From NCBI RefSeq assembly GCF_021513175.1, contig NZ_CP090953.1, positions 310,001 through 374,000 of the forward strand: DNA of 64,000 nucleotides, written 5' to 3'. This document shows, in pieces, positions 16,237 through 25,739 of this stretch (within the stretch, counting starts at the first letter, position 1; the number at the start of each line of letters is the position of its first letter). Under the pieces are notes generated by a model, which saw nothing but the letters and a program-made list of their open reading frames with translations, did not search any database and was not told the origin of the DNA. The DNA is from Sphingomonas sp. S2-65. Its GTDB lineage: Bacteria; Pseudomonadota; Alphaproteobacteria; Sphingomonadales; Sphingomonadaceae. The position numbers and the translations under genes are program-made.

Positions 16237-18987
16237 ATGATGCGGCTACGCCTTTTGTCGGCCTGCGCAGTGTCGGCCATGATCATGGCTTCGGCAGCGC
16301 CGGCTTATGCCCAGGACAGCAGCGACGTTCAGACCGCGGGTACCGATCCGCTCGAGCAGGCCGCAGTTTCCTCTCAAGGCGATGACGGGGACAATGAAGA
16401 GATAGTGGTCACCGCGCAGGGGCGTGTCCAGGCCCTGTCCGACGTCCCGCTGGCTGTGTCAGCGGTCACGTCGGAGCAATTGGAGCGGACGGGGGCGACC
16501 GACATCCGCCAGCTGAACCAGGTGGCGCCCTCGCTGCTCGTTTCCTCCACCGGGAACGAGGCCAATGCCTCGGCGCGTATCCGCGGCGTCGGCACCGTAG
16601 GCGACAATCCGGGGCTCGAAAGCTCGGTCGCGACCTTTATCGACGGCGTGTACCGCTCGCGTACCGGCCTTGGGCTCAACGATTTGGGGGAAATCGAGCG
16701 AGTCGAGATCCTGCGCGGCCCGCAGGGCACGCTGTTCGGGCGCAATGCATCGGCCGGGCTGCTGAACATTGTCACCAAGGGGCCGTCCTTCACCTTTGGC
16801 GGGATGGCGGAGGCGACCTATGGCAATTACGACTTCTGGCGTTTCCAGGGCGCGGTGACCGGTCCGCTGACCGACCAGCTCGCATTCCGCCTGGACGGCC
16901 TCTACGCCAAGCGCGACGGCTATCTGAAGGATGTGAATACCGGCGACCGCTTCAACGACCGCGACCGTTATCTGGTCCGCGGGCAGCTGCTGTTCGAGCC
17001 GAGTTCCGATCTGTCAGTCCGGCTGATCGCCGATTACAGCCACCGCAAGGAGGATTGCTGTGCAGCCGTGTTCGCGACCGCGGACGTAGCGCCGGCCAAC
17101 CAGGGGCTGATCACCCCGACAAGTTCGGTCGCGCGGGTGCTGACCGGCATCACCGGCACGACCTTCGCCCAGTATTTCCCGGCGGCGAACGACGCCTATT
17201 CGCGCCGTGTCGCGGTGTCGCCCAACCGCAGCTATGGAGGCGAAACCGAGGATTATGGCTTTTCCGGCGAGATCAACTGGAAGCTGGGCGGCGCTTCGCT
17301 GACGTCGATCACCGCCTATCGCAAGTACAGCGCGTATCAGGCGTCGGACGCGGATTACGGGCTGGCCGACATACTCTATTTCGGGCCGGATACCGGCCGC
17401 GAATTCCGGACGTTCTCGCAGGAGCTCCGGCTGCAAGGCAACGCATTCGGAGACAGACTGGATTGGCTGGTCGGCGGCTATTACGCGAACGAAAAGCTGC
17501 AAACGCGGCAGGAGCTGAAGTTCGGCAACGATTATGGCCGCTTCGCCAGCTGCCGGATCGCCTTGTCGGCGCTCGGGGCGATCTCACCCACCAATGTCGG
17601 CTGCCTCAGCCCGGCCACGGTGGCGGGGTTGAACTCGGGGCTCTCTCCGCTTGGTCCGCTCGGACCCGTGGCGGTGGCAGGGCTGCGGCTGCTCGATACG
17701 GTGCGCGACGTCGGTGACGACACCGCCAACTTCAATCAGACCAGCGAGAACTTCGCGTTCTTCACGCACAACATCGTGCATCTCACCGATCGCCTCGACC
17801 TGACTCTTGGGCTGCGCTACACCAACGAAACCAAGACGCTTGGTGCGGACTTCAACAACACCAATACGGTGTGCCCCACCGCGCAGCGTACTTTGCTGCC
17901 CTATCTTGCTGCGTCGCAAGCGTTGATCGGCGGGATCATCTCGCTGGCGTGCCAGGGCGGATCCTCTTCGGGGGTGAATGGCCTGACGCTGGACGACCAG
18001 CGCAAGGAGGACCGGTTCACCGGCACGGCGATCCTGTCGTACAAGCCGACCGACGACCTGCTACTCTACGGCAGCTATTCGCGCGGCTACAAGGCAGGCG
18101 GCTTCAACCTGGATCGGTCGGCGTTCCGCAATCCGGTGGCGACCCAGCCATTCCCGATTTTCCCAGCCACGCCGGCCAATGCCGACTTCTATGAAGACGT
18201 GCTGCAGTTCGACGAAGAGACGGTCAATGCGTATGAACTGGGGATCAAGTTCACCCGGCCGCACTTCAACATCAACATCGCCGCGTTCCGGCAGGAATTC
18301 AGCAATTTCCAGCTGAACACGTTCAACGGCACTGTCTACATCGTCCAGAACATCAACGGGTGCAGCGACGATCTGGGCGGGCTGGACCGCGACCTGAGCC
18401 CGGCCACCGGAAGCTGCGCGGGCGACATCAAGCCGGGGGTGATTTCCAAGGGAATCGAAGTGGAGTTCGGCATGTCGCCGTCGCGCGACCTGCGCACGAA
18501 CTTCGGCGTGACCTATGCCGATACCCGCTTTGCCGACAATCTGGTGGGCAGCAAGACCGGCGCTCCGCTCGATCCGCAGCTTCGGCTGTTGCCGGGCGAC
18601 CAGATGTCCAACGCGCCGGAATGGGTGGTGACCAGTTCGGTCGCCTGGACACCTTCGCTTGGCGGCAGCATGCGCGGCCTGGCCTATGTCGATGCGCGGA
18701 TGACCAGCGACTACAACACCGGCTCCGACCTGTTTCCGCAGAAGGAGCAGGATGGCTTCGTAATCGTCAACGGACGCATCGGCATCAGCGGCGATAACCA
18801 GCTCTGGTCGATCGAGCTGTGGGGGCAGAACCTGCTGAACACCAACTATATGCAGGTCGGTTTCAGCTCGCCCTTCCAGGCGGTGAGCACCACGCCGACG
18901 CCGGGCTATCCTGGGGGATCGCAGATCTTTTCCGCCTATCTGTCCGAACCGCGCACCTATGGCGTGACGTTGCGCTCGCGGTTCTGA
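16237..18987 (+). CDS. TonB-dependent outer-membrane receptor
   Basis: A 916-residue receptor. The signal peptide (MMRLRLLSACAVSAMIMASA, cleaved after AYAQ) is followed by a TonB-box-like EEIVVTAQGR near residue 70, a plug domain (VPLAVSAVTSEQLERTGATD, then RVEILRGPQGTLFGRNASAG) and a long beta-barrel ending with an aromatic residue, LRSRF. Large sphingomonad receptors of this kind import siderophores, glycans or aromatic compounds, and the substrate is not predictable here. The start is ATG at 16237 (or the next codon, 16240) after AGGGAGAGG. No dedicated TonB or permease gene is adjacent. Confidence 0.92.
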   Translation: MMRLRLLSACAVSAMIMASAAPAYAQDSSDVQTAGTDPLEQAAVSSQGDDGDNEEIVVTAQGRVQALSDVPLAVSAVTSEQLERTGATDIRQLNQVAPSLLVSSTGNEANASARIRGVGTVGDNPGLESSVATFIDGVYRSRTGLGLNDLGEIERVEILRGPQGTLFGRNASAGLLNIVTKGPSFTFGGMAEATYGNYDFWRFQGAVTGPLTDQLAFRLDGLYAKRDGYLKDVNTGDRFNDRDRYLVRGQLLFEPSSDLSVRLIADYSHRKEDCCAAVFATADVAPANQGLITPTSSVARVLTGITGTTFAQYFPAANDAYSRRVAVSPNRSYGGETEDYGFSGEINWKLGGASLTSITAYRKYSAYQASDADYGLADILYFGPDTGREFRTFSQELRLQGNAFGDRLDWLVGGYYANEKLQTRQELKFGNDYGRFASCRIALSALGAISPTNVGCLSPATVAGLNSGLSPLGPLGPVAVAGLRLLDTVRDVGDDTANFNQTSENFAFFTHNIVHLTDRLDLTLGLRYTNETKTLGADFNNTNTVCPTAQRTLLPYLAASQALIGGIISLACQGGSSSGVNGLTLDDQRKEDRFTGTAILSYKPTDDLLLYGSYSRGYKAGGFNLDRSAFRNPVATQPFPIFPATPANADFYEDVLQFDEETVNAYELGIKFTRPHFNINIAAFRQEFSNFQLNTFNGTVYIVQNINGCSDDLGGLDRDLSPATGSCAGDIKPGVISKGIEVEFGMSPSRDLRTNFGVTYADTRFADNLVGSKTGAPLDPQLRLLPGDQMSNAPEWVVTSSVAWTPSLGGSMRGLAYVDARMTSDYNTGSDLFPQKEQDGFVIVNGRIGISGDNQLWSIELWGQNLLNTNYMQVGFSSPFQAVSTTPTPGYPGGSQIFSAYLSEPRTYGVTLRSRF

Positions 18988-19015
18988 ACCGTCGTCCCAA
19001 TTCCGCATGACGAGG

Positions 19016-19041
19016 GCCCGCGGCGGGAGCCGCGGGCTTTT
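19016..19041 (+). terminator. Intrinsic terminator after the receptor gene
   Basis: GCCCGCGG (19016-19023) and CCGCGGGC (19030-19037) form a perfect eight-base stem with a six-base loop, followed by TTTT (19038-19041), 29 bases after the receptor stop. Confidence 0.75.
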
Positions 19042-19118
19042 CGCCTTCGAGGAACATCCGGGGGTGTTGCTGCGATTATCAAGCCGAAGCGCACCACGCG
19101 CAGAGGGAGACGCAGCAT

Positions 19119-19427
19119 ATGGCCGAGGACCGGGTCACGATCGACACCAATACCCTGCTGGACAATATCGACGACCGGCAGGTCGACTTCGCCGGCGAGG
19201 CCAGTGGCGAACGCTATGACTTCGCGGTCCAGTATGACGTGCTGGAGGCGTTGAGCGCGCGCATCCCATCGGGTGACGCGATCGCCATTTTTCAGCAGTT
19301 CACCAACGACATCGAGCATGCGGCAGCACGGGCGCTGGCGCGGTACAACGACACCGGCCGCGTCATCGTCAGCGGGAACGACCTCGAGCAGCCCTGGCCC
19401 GCCGAGCGGCCGCACCAGCAGAACTGA
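19119..19427 (+). CDS. DUF1488-like small protein
   Basis: The 102-residue soluble protein has the DUF1488 pattern: a beta-rich start with RQVDFAGEASGERYDFAV, a helix beginning YDVLEALSARI, then FQQFTNDIEHAAARALARY and a final strand RVIVSGNDL. The family function is unknown. The ATG at 19119 has GAGGGAGA nine bases upstream. It sits between the receptor terminator and the convergent TetR gene, separated from it by four bases, and has no clear partner. Confidence 0.6.
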   Translation: MAEDRVTIDTNTLLDNIDDRQVDFAGEASGERYDFAVQYDVLEALSARIPSGDAIAIFQQFTNDIEHAAARALARYNDTGRVIVSGNDLEQPWPAERPHQQN

Positions 19428-19431
19428 GCGA

Positions 19432-20685
19432 TCAGGCGCTCAACAGGCGATCGTCGAACAGGCCGAACATCAGAGTCGAGGCGTAGAAGGCGACCGCCTT
19501 CGGCCTCGGCATGGTGCTCGCCCATTTGCGCATGTCGAAGGCGGCATTCTGGAGTGCCATCAATGCCTGGCTGGCGACGAGCGGATCGATCGGGCGGATC
19601 GATCCCTCGGCAATGCCGTCCGACAGCATGCCGGCGAAGCGCCGGGCGATGCGGTTCGACCGGTCGATCATCGTCGTTTGCGCCTCGGGTGGAAGCCCCG
19701 ACAGGGCAGTGGTGCGCAGCAGCGGACCCCGTTCCGAAAACTGATAGTCGAGCAACGTGGTGATCGCGCTTTCGAGGCGTTCCCACTGATTGCCGGCGCG
19801 GCTCTCGGCCAGACGCTGCGTCTCGACGATGATGTCGAAGCTGCGCTGGTAGCAGGCGACGACGAGCTCATCCTTGGCATCGAGATGGTGGTAGAAGCTG
19901 CCCTTGGTGACGTTGAGCTCCGAGGCGATGCGCTGGACCGAGGCGCCGCGATAGCCGAGTTCGTTGATCAGCCGCGTGGCGGCGAGCAGGAAGGCTTCGC
20001 GGCCGGGCTCGGGCTCCTGGTGGACCAGGTCGAGGAGCTGCGGCTCCCAGGGCTGGCCGGGCGCGGCGATGCCATGGCGGAACACTTCCATCAGGCGCGC
20101 CTCGACGCGCGGATACTCGTCGAGCTCGTAGCGGTCGATCCAGGCGGGAAGCCAGAAGGTGTTCTCCAGAAGTACGTGGGCGCGGGCGCCGAACAGGTCG
20201 GTCTCGGCGCGGTTGCGTCCGGCACCCCAGATGCTGCGCGCCTTGCGGAAGATGTTGCGCCAGCCCGTAAGCAGCCGGCTCTTCAGCGGCTCCTCCATCG
20301 CGCGAAGGTCCGAGAGGATGGCGAACGCCTTCTCCTCGCCGCGCCCGATCCGCGCGAGCCGTTCCATGTTGATGTTCAAATACCGGGCGACACGCGCTTG
20401 CGGCGTCGGTGCCTCCAGCGCGGCATCGAGCATGGCGTCGAGCCGGGCGAGCGTGTGCTCGAACGCCGCGGCGGCAAGGTCTTCCTTGCGCTTGAAATAA
20501 TAGGTTACCGAGGTCGTGTTGAGGCCCACGCGTCGCGCGACGTCGGCAAAGGTCATGCCCTTGGCGCTTTGTTCGTTGATCGCGTCCGCGGCGGCGGCCA
20601 GAATGGCATCGCGCCGGGCCCGGAAACGTCTTGTGCCGGTTGCTTCCCCGAGCGTCTCCGGCCCGACAGTTTCTGGTGCGCTCAT
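19432..20685 (-). CDS. Double-headed TetR/AcrR regulator (two TetR units in one chain)
   Basis: The 417-residue protein contains two complete TetR units. The first HTH is at about 25-70 (TFADVARRVGLNTTSVTYYF), followed by ~150 residues of helical ligand domain. A second HTH is at about 230-275 (SVQRIASELNVTKGSFYHHL), again followed by a helical domain. Ordinary TetR proteins are ~200 residues and dimerise; this looks like a covalent pseudo-dimer with two non-identical heads. It is divergent from the acyl-CoA dehydrogenase operon, and a palindrome lies between them. By context it probably represses that operon and responds to an acyl-CoA or its precursor. Confidence 0.85.
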   Translation of the reverse strand: MSAPETVGPETLGEATGTRRFRARRDAILAAAADAINEQSAKGMTFADVARRVGLNTTSVTYYFKRKEDLAAAAFEHTLARLDAMLDAALEAPTPQARVARYLNINMERLARIGRGEEKAFAILSDLRAMEEPLKSRLLTGWRNIFRKARSIWGAGRNRAETDLFGARAHVLLENTFWLPAWIDRYELDEYPRVEARLMEVFRHGIAAPGQPWEPQLLDLVHQEPEPGREAFLLAATRLINELGYRGASVQRIASELNVTKGSFYHHLDAKDELVVACYQRSFDIIVETQRLAESRAGNQWERLESAITTLLDYQFSERGPLLRTTALSGLPPEAQTTMIDRSNRIARRFAGMLSDGIAEGSIRPIDPLVASQALMALQNAAFDMRKWASTMPRPKAVAFYASTLMFGLFDDRLLSA

Positions 20686-20769
20686 CGCGGGTCAGCTTAG
20701 CCGGTTTGCGGCCGCGCCAAAGCCTTTTTTGAACTTCCCGTACTGCCGATTTGCGCGGCGCTGGCCCTT

Positions 20770-20785
20770 TACCGAATATCCGGTA
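20770..20785. promoter_or_regulatory. Palindromic operator candidate for the TetR regulator
   Basis: TACCGAATATCCGGTA is a 16-base inverted repeat with one mismatched pair, located in the 138-base gap between the TetR gene and the divergent acyl-CoA dehydrogenase operon, ~40 bases before the latter's start. Size, symmetry and place fit a TetR operator. Confidence 0.5.
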
Positions 20786-20823
20786 CGCTTTAGTCCAAAG
20801 GCAAAGAAGCAGGAGAGGTGGCC

Positions 20824-22059
20824 GTGGACTTCACGTTGAGCGCGCGCGAGACGATGTTCCGCGATCGGGTCCGGGCGTTCGTCGACACCGAGATCCGGCC
20901 GCGCGATCCCGAGTATCGGAGCCAGGCCGCACAAGGCGCGCGGTGGAAGGTCATCCCGGTGATCGAGGAAGTGAAGGCGCTCGCCAAGGCCGCCGGGCTG
21001 TGGAACCTGTTCATGCCGCCGCGGTCGGGTCATGCGCATGTCGAGGAGAGCTTCGCGTTCGAGGGAACGCAGCTGACCAATCTGGAATACGCGCTGTGTG
21101 CCGAGGAAATGGGGCGGATCGGCTGGGCATCCGAATGCTTCAACTGCTCGGCCCCCGACACCGGCAACATGGAAGTGCTGCACCGCTATGGCAGCTTGGC
21201 GCAGAAGGATGCCTGGCTGAAGCCGCTGATGACGGGGGACATACGCTCGGCCTTTCTGATGACCGAGCCTTCGGTGGCGTCGTCCGACGCGACCAACATC
21301 GAGACGTCGATGGTCCGCGACGGCGATCATTATGTGATCAACGGCCGCAAATGGTGGTCTTCCGGGGTGGGCGATCCACGGTGCGCGATCGCCATCGTGA
21401 TGGGCAAGACCGATCCGGATGCGGGGCGCCACGTCCAGCAGAGCATGATCCTGGTGCCGCTCGACACGCCCGGCGTTCGGATCGAGCGGATGCTGCCGGT
21501 GTTCGGCTACGACCATGCGCCGCACGGCCATGGCGAGGTGGTGCTCGAGGACGTGCGGGTGCCGGTGGAGAATGTGCTGCTGGGCGAGGGCCGCGGGTTC
21601 GAGATCGCGCAGGGGCGGCTGGGGCCGGGGCGGATCCACCATTGCATGCGCACGATCGGGGTGGCCGAGGAGGCGATCGCGGCGATGGCCAGGCGGCTGG
21701 TCGGACGCGTGGCGTTCGGCAAGCGGATCGCCGACCATTCGGTGTGGGAGGAGCGGATCGCGCGGGCGCGGATCGACATCGAGATGACGCGGCTGTTGTG
21801 CCTGAAGGCGGCCGACATGATGGACCGGGCCGGGAACAAGGCGGCGCATCTCGAGATATCGATGATCAAGGTCCAGGCTCCGGCGATGGCGCTCAGGATC
21901 CTGGACGATGCCATCCAGGCGCATGGCGGGGCGGGCGTGTCGGACGATTTCGATCTTGCGAGCGCGTGGGCGAACGTTCGGACGCTCCGGCTGGCTGACG
22001 GGCCGGACGAAGTGCACAATCGGACAATCGCGCGGCACGAGTTCGGCAGTCATTCATGA
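20824..22059 (+). CDS. Acyl-CoA dehydrogenase, ACAD10/11-like
   Basis: A ~411-residue flavoenzyme. Family landmarks are [15 protein letters not shown] (FAD/substrate loop), [12 protein letters not shown] and the C-terminal helix [17 protein letters not shown]. Where ordinary members have the catalytic EGT, this one has [13 protein letters not shown], the signature of ACAD10/ACAD11-type enzymes and their bacterial relatives. With the overlapping kinase gene (ATGA), this suggests dephosphorylating isomerisation of 4-phosphoacyl-CoA rather than simple beta-oxidation. AGGAG at 20811 fits the GTG at 20824 (VDFTLS); a GTG at 20818 adds two residues. First gene of an operon divergent from the TetR regulator. 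Confidence 0.88.
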   Translation: MDFTLSARETMFRDRVRAFVDTEIRPRDPEYRSQAAQGARWKVIPVIEEVKALAKAAGLWNLFMPPRSGHAHVEESFAFEGTQLTNLEYALCAEEMGRIGWASECFNCSAPDTGNMEVLHRYGSLAQKDAWLKPLMTGDIRSAFLMTEPSVASSDATNIETSMVRDGDHYVINGRKWWSSGVGDPRCAIAIVMGKTDPDAGRHVQQSMILVPLDTPGVRIERMLPVFGYDHAPHGHGEVVLEDVRVPVENVLLGEGRGFEIAQGRLGPGRIHHCMRTIGVAEEAIAAMARRLVGRVAFGKRIADHSVWEERIARARIDIEMTRLLCLKAADMMDRAGNKAAHLEISMIKVQAPAMALRILDDAIQAHGGAGVSDDFDLASAWANVRTLRLADGPDEVHNRTIARHEFGSHS

Positions 22060-23075
22060 GCGACCTGGACGAAGCGCGGCTCGAGGAATGGCTGCGCGCC
22101 AATCTGGCGCCGTTGAGTATCTCTGCGACGCCGATGACGAAGTTTCCCGGGGGGCAAAGCAACCCGACCTATTTGTTGGAGAATGCCGGTAAGCCACTGG
22201 TATTGCGCAGAAAGCCGTTTGGTCCGATCTTGTCGAGCGCCCATGCCGTCGAGCGCGAGTACCGGTTGATCGCGGCGCTGCATCCCACCGGCTTCCCGGT
22301 GCCGCGCCCCTATGCGCTATGCGAGGATGCCGAGGTGATCGGCGCGCCCTTCTACGTGATGGAAATGGTGCAGGGGCGGACCTTCTGGGACGGGACGCTG
22401 CCCGGCATGGCTCCCGCAGAGCGGACCGGTGTCTACCATGCGATCGTCGACACACTCGCGGCGCTGCACGCGGTCGATCCCGACACCGTGGGCCTGGGGA
22501 ATTATGGCAAGCCGGGCAATTACTTCGCGCGCCAGGTCGAGCGCTGGACCAGACAGTATCAGGCGAGCCGGACGGACGATCTGCCCGAGGTCGAGCGGCT
22601 GATCGAATGGCTGCCGCGTACCGTGCCGGCGCAGACGCGGACGAGCATCGTTCATGGCGATTTCCGCATCGACAACCTCATCTTCGCCGAGAACGGGCCG
22701 GAAATCCGCGCGGTGCTCGACTGGGAATTGTCGACGCTGGGCGATCCGCTTGCCGATTTCTCCTACTTCCTGATGAGCTGGGTGACCGAGCCGGAAGGAC
22801 GCTCGGGCGTGAAGGGGCTGACGGGGCCGGAGACGGGCATCCCGGCGATGGAGGCAGTGGTCGAGCGCTATTGCGCGGCGACGGGGCGTGACGGGGTGCC
22901 GGACCTGAACTGGTATTTCGCCTATAATCTGTTCCGGCTGACCGGCATCGTCCAGGGGATCAAGAAGCGGATGCTGGACGGAAACGCGTCGAGCGCGCAG
23001 GCGGCGGCGACGGTGGAGCGATTGCCTGGGCTGGCCAAGGCGGCCTGGGAATTTGCCGAACGGGCAGGGGCCTGA
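22056..23075 (+). CDS. Phosphotransferase (APH) family kinase, ACAD10/11 N-domain/LvaA-like
   Basis: The 339-residue protein has an aminoglycoside-phosphotransferase fold. An N-lobe strand LVLRRKPFG supplies the ATP lysine region. The catalytic [11 protein letters not shown] is at 200-210 and the metal-binding [18 protein letters not shown] at ~221-238. This exact layout matches the kinase part of ACAD10/ACAD11 and bacterial 4-hydroxyacyl-CoA kinases such as LvaA. Antibiotic resistance is unlikely. Its ATG overlaps the dehydrogenase stop by four bases, so the two are translated together, mirroring the animal kinase-dehydrogenase fusion. Substrate assignment is by family and context. Confidence 0.85.
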   Translation: MSDLDEARLEEWLRANLAPLSISATPMTKFPGGQSNPTYLLENAGKPLVLRRKPFGPILSSAHAVEREYRLIAALHPTGFPVPRPYALCEDAEVIGAPFYVMEMVQGRTFWDGTLPGMAPAERTGVYHAIVDTLAALHAVDPDTVGLGNYGKPGNYFARQVERWTRQYQASRTDDLPEVERLIEWLPRTVPAQTRTSIVHGDFRIDNLIFAENGPEIRAVLDWELSTLGDPLADFSYFLMSWVTEPEGRSGVKGLTGPETGIPAMEAVVERYCAATGRDGVPDLNWYFAYNLFRLTGIVQGIKKRMLDGNASSAQAAATVERLPGLAKAAWEFAERAGA

Positions 23076-23110
23076 AGCCTCTTGTATCAATGGCTTGGAC
23101 GGGGAAGTTG

Positions 23111-23899
23111 ATGCGGTTCGATAACAAGGTGGTGATCGTCACCGGGGCCGCATCGGGGATCGGCCGAGCGTCGGCGCAGATGTTCGCCGAGGCGGGGGCA
23201 AAGGTGGTGGCGTGCGACCTTTCCGAGGCCGTGCACGCGAGCGTGGCTGCGATGGGCGGCGAGGCGGTGGCGCTGCGCATGGACGCGGGCGACGAGGCCG
23301 ATGTGGAACGCGCGGTGGCGCTGGCATGCGAGCGGTTCGGCGGCGTGGACATATTCCATGCCAATGCCGGCATTACCGGCGGCGCGTCGGGCATCTTCGA
23401 GACGAGCGCGGAAGTGTGGGCCGAAGTGCTACGAGTAAACCTGATCGGTCCCGCGCTGGCGATCAAGCATGCCGCGCCCAAGATCGCCGAGCGGGGTGGC
23501 GGCGCGATCCTGTGCACCGCTAGCGTGGCGGGGCTGCGGTCGGGGGCGGGGGGCGCCGCCTATTCGGCGTCCAAGGCGGGGGTGATCAGCCTGGTGCAAA
23601 CCGCGGCGCAGCAGCTGTCGACATCGAACGTGCGAGTGAACGCAATCTGCCCTGGCTTGATCGAGACCGGGATGACCCAGCGCGCGTTCGACCATGCCCG
23701 CGAGACGGGCAAACAGGGCAGGCTGGGCCGGCTGAACCCGCTGAGGCGGGCGGGCGAGCCCGAGGAAGTCGCGCGGGTGGCGCTGTTCCTTGCCTCGGAC
23801 GGCGCGAGTTACGTCAACGGACAGGCGTGGGTGGTCGATGGCGGCCTTTCGTCGAGCCATCCGGTGACCCGGCAGGAGTATGGCAAGCCAGCCTTTTGA
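23111..23899 (+). CDS. Short-chain dehydrogenase/reductase
   Basis: The 262-residue classical SDR has the cofactor motif TGAASGIG at 11-18, NAG at 85-87, catalytic S138 and the YxxxK pair Y151/K155 (YSASK), and the PGLIETGM loop. The acidic D37 after the second strand favours NAD(H). It should oxidise a hydroxyl or reduce a ketone, plausibly a hydroxyacyl-CoA of the same pathway as the two genes before it. The ATG at 23111 follows GGGGAAG; the upstream in-frame ATG at 23090 is less likely. Gap to the kinase is 35 bases. Confidence 0.9.
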   Translation: MRFDNKVVIVTGAASGIGRASAQMFAEAGAKVVACDLSEAVHASVAAMGGEAVALRMDAGDEADVERAVALACERFGGVDIFHANAGITGGASGIFETSAEVWAEVLRVNLIGPALAIKHAAPKIAERGGGAILCTASVAGLRSGAGGAAYSASKAGVISLVQTAAQQLSTSNVRVNAICPGLIETGMTQRAFDHARETGKQGRLGRLNPLRRAGEPEEVARVALFLASDGASYVNGQAWVVDGGLSSSHPVTRQEYGKPAF

Positions 23900-23999
23900 C
23901 GCGCTAGCGTCGAGAGGCGGAGCCCGGAAGCTCGGTGTCGATTCCGCTCAATCCACTAAGGGTTTTTCCGGGTACCTCCTCTCCCAAAGGGGCAGGGGC

Positions 24000-24443
24000 A
24001 TGATTCGCGTTTGGCATGTGGCGATGGCTGTGGGCGGGCTGGCGATGGGAGGCGGCAGCATCGCGTCGGAAGCGCAGTGGTGGCGCCCGGTGATGCCCGC
24101 GGTCAGGATCGATGTCGCGGAAGCAGGCGTGCCGACGCCGACGCTGGTGCTCATCTATGGTGAGGGCCGCGAGCTGTACGGCCCCGGAGTAGCCGGCGAT
24201 CAGATCACGTCGTGCCAGACGCTGGCCGGCACCTGCAACGCGGTGGCGGGGCACAGCGCGTTGCATCTGGCGGGATCAAGCCGACAGAGCCTGCAGGTTC
24301 GCTGGCTGAACGGCGATGGCCGTCCGGTGATAAGCGGCGTCACCTGGCAAGGGTCCGTCTATCCTACCCAGGTGGACCTGCGCTGCGACCTGGCCGCGTC
24401 CGATCCGCGCAAGGCCTGCGCGCTTGTGCGCGTGCATGCCTGA
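24000..24443 (+). CDS. Exported four-cysteine protein, unknown function
   Basis: A 147-residue protein with a short hydrophobic N-terminus (VWHVAMAVGGLAMGGGSIASEA) that looks like a signal peptide, followed by a mature part rich in beta strands. Four cysteines (C72, C79, C129, C140) would be able to form two disulfides in the periplasm. No family is recognised. The start at 24000 is chosen because the 40 upstream in-frame codons contain no signal and lie in a purine-rich leader. It is followed 153 bases later by another exported Cys-rich protein. Confidence 0.55.
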   Translation: MIRVWHVAMAVGGLAMGGGSIASEAQWWRPVMPAVRIDVAEAGVPTPTLVLIYGEGRELYGPGVAGDQITSCQTLAGTCNAVAGHSALHLAGSSRQSLQVRWLNGDGRPVISGVTWQGSVYPTQVDLRCDLAASDPRKACALVRVHA

Positions 24444-24596
24444 CACTGACGCGGCAGTGTCACGTAGCCGCGCGATCCTGCGGTGGCGCCTCCCAGGGTA
24501 GTACACCCATCTCCTGAGTCGGCGCTTGTAACGGCATTTCGCCAGTTCGGCGCGACTTGTCGGTAGATCTTGCCCCAACAAGAATGAGGATCGCGA

Positions 24597-25739
24597 ATGA
24601 AAGCGCTTTGGCGGATCGTGTGCACGGTAGGCGGAGCTATTGGTACCGCCGCAGGAGCACAGCACTTGCCTCCAGCGCCGCCCGCTCCGCCCTGGACAGC
24701 GCCGGTCGGACACCTGGTCGACTTCGTTCCGGGACAAGCCGTATGCGGCGGAAGCCCCGCGGTGCCGGTCCACGCCGAACAGCCTTTCCCAGCCTATGCC
24801 TTGGGGGTGCCAGGTCTGAAGCCGGTGCCCGCAACGGTGACGTTCGATATCGATGCCGATGGACGCCCCGTGCGCGTTGCCAGGGAAGCGTCGCCGCCGG
24901 CACCGCCTTATCTTTATTACCCCAGCCAGGATCTGGTGCCGGCATTCACCGCCTGGCGCTTCGCCGCCGGGCAGCCCCGGAATGGCTGCCGGATCCGGTT
25001 CGAGGCCCTGGCGGCAGTGGCGACCGAAGCGCCCGTGGCATTGATCCGCCGTTATTACGTCGCGCCGCATCAGCGCGAGGGGGACGAGGCGGCCATGTTC
25101 CGCAGGATACATCCAGTGGATAGCGATTGCATCGAAGGCGGTGTGCCAAAGATACGGGTGCGCGCATATCCCGCGTTCGAGCACATCCCGCAGGCGCCGG
25201 GCACCTGGTCGTACAGCATGACGGCGTTCGACATCGACCGTTCGGGCAAGCCGGTGCATGTGCGGCTGGCGGAATCGGCGGGAAATCCGGCACTCGACCG
25301 TGCGTCGATAGCGGCCATCGCACGATCGCGGTTCGCGCCCGAGGCTCGGCACGGCTGTACCTACCCATATTACCGCCGCTCGACCGAACCCCTGGCCGCG
25401 CCGACCATGCCGGACAAGGCGCGCTTCGTTCCGGCGAGCGCACGGTGCCCGGATGGCGATACCGGCTGGACGTTCATGCCGCCGCTCAGCTTCCCCGCCG
25501 GGTTCGAACGGCGGCGCATCGAGGGCTGGGCGATCATCGGCTACGATGTCGCCCCCTGGGGTTCCACCGGCAACGTCCGAGTGCTGGCGGCAGAACCCGC
25601 CGCGGCGTTCGGCGAGCAGGCGGAGCGGATCGTCGGGGCGTCGCGGCAGGCGGCGTCGCCGGAGGGGCGGACAGGATGCGTGGATGTGGTGCGGTTCATC
25701 ATGCCGGAGGGCAGCGCAGCGGTGGCCGAGGGCTTGTGA
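24597..25739 (+). CDS. Exported protein with three TonB-C-like modules, each with a cysteine pair
   Basis: The 380-residue protein has a signal peptide (cleavage near AGA-Q22), a Pro-rich linker and three related modules at about 78-135, 205-262 and 311-369. Each has a strand like FDIDADGRPVRVA, a short helix, and an end like RFAAGQPRNGCRIRF, resembling the TonB C-terminal fold. Each module owns two cysteines: C50/C131, C178/C254 and C284/C361. It lacks the N-terminal anchor and the long Pro/Lys spacer of a true TonB, so it is unlikely to energise receptors. The role is unknown; partner binding in the periplasm is a guess. Confidence 0.65.
   Translation: MKALWRIVCTVGGAIGTAAGAQHLPPAPPAPPWTAPVGHLVDFVPGQAVCGGSPAVPVHAEQPFPAYALGVPGLKPVPATVTFDIDADGRPVRVAREASPPAPPYLYYPSQDLVPAFTAWRFAAGQPRNGCRIRFEALAAVATEAPVALIRRYYVAPHQREGDEAAMFRRIHPVDSDCIEGGVPKIRVRAYPAFEHIPQAPGTWSYSMTAFDIDRSGKPVHVRLAESAGNPALDRASIAAIARSRFAPEARHGCTYPYYRRSTEPLAAPTMPDKARFVPASARCPDGDTGWTFMPPLSFPAGFERRRIEGWAIIGYDVAPWGSTGNVRVLAAEPAAAFGEQAERIVGASRQAASPEGRTGCVDVVRFIMPEGSAAVAEGL

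Noticed and set aside
22056..23075. Aminoglycoside resistance gene
   Set aside because: The fold is shared, but the motif layout and overlap with an ACAD10/11-type dehydrogenase indicate an acyl-CoA-linked kinase.
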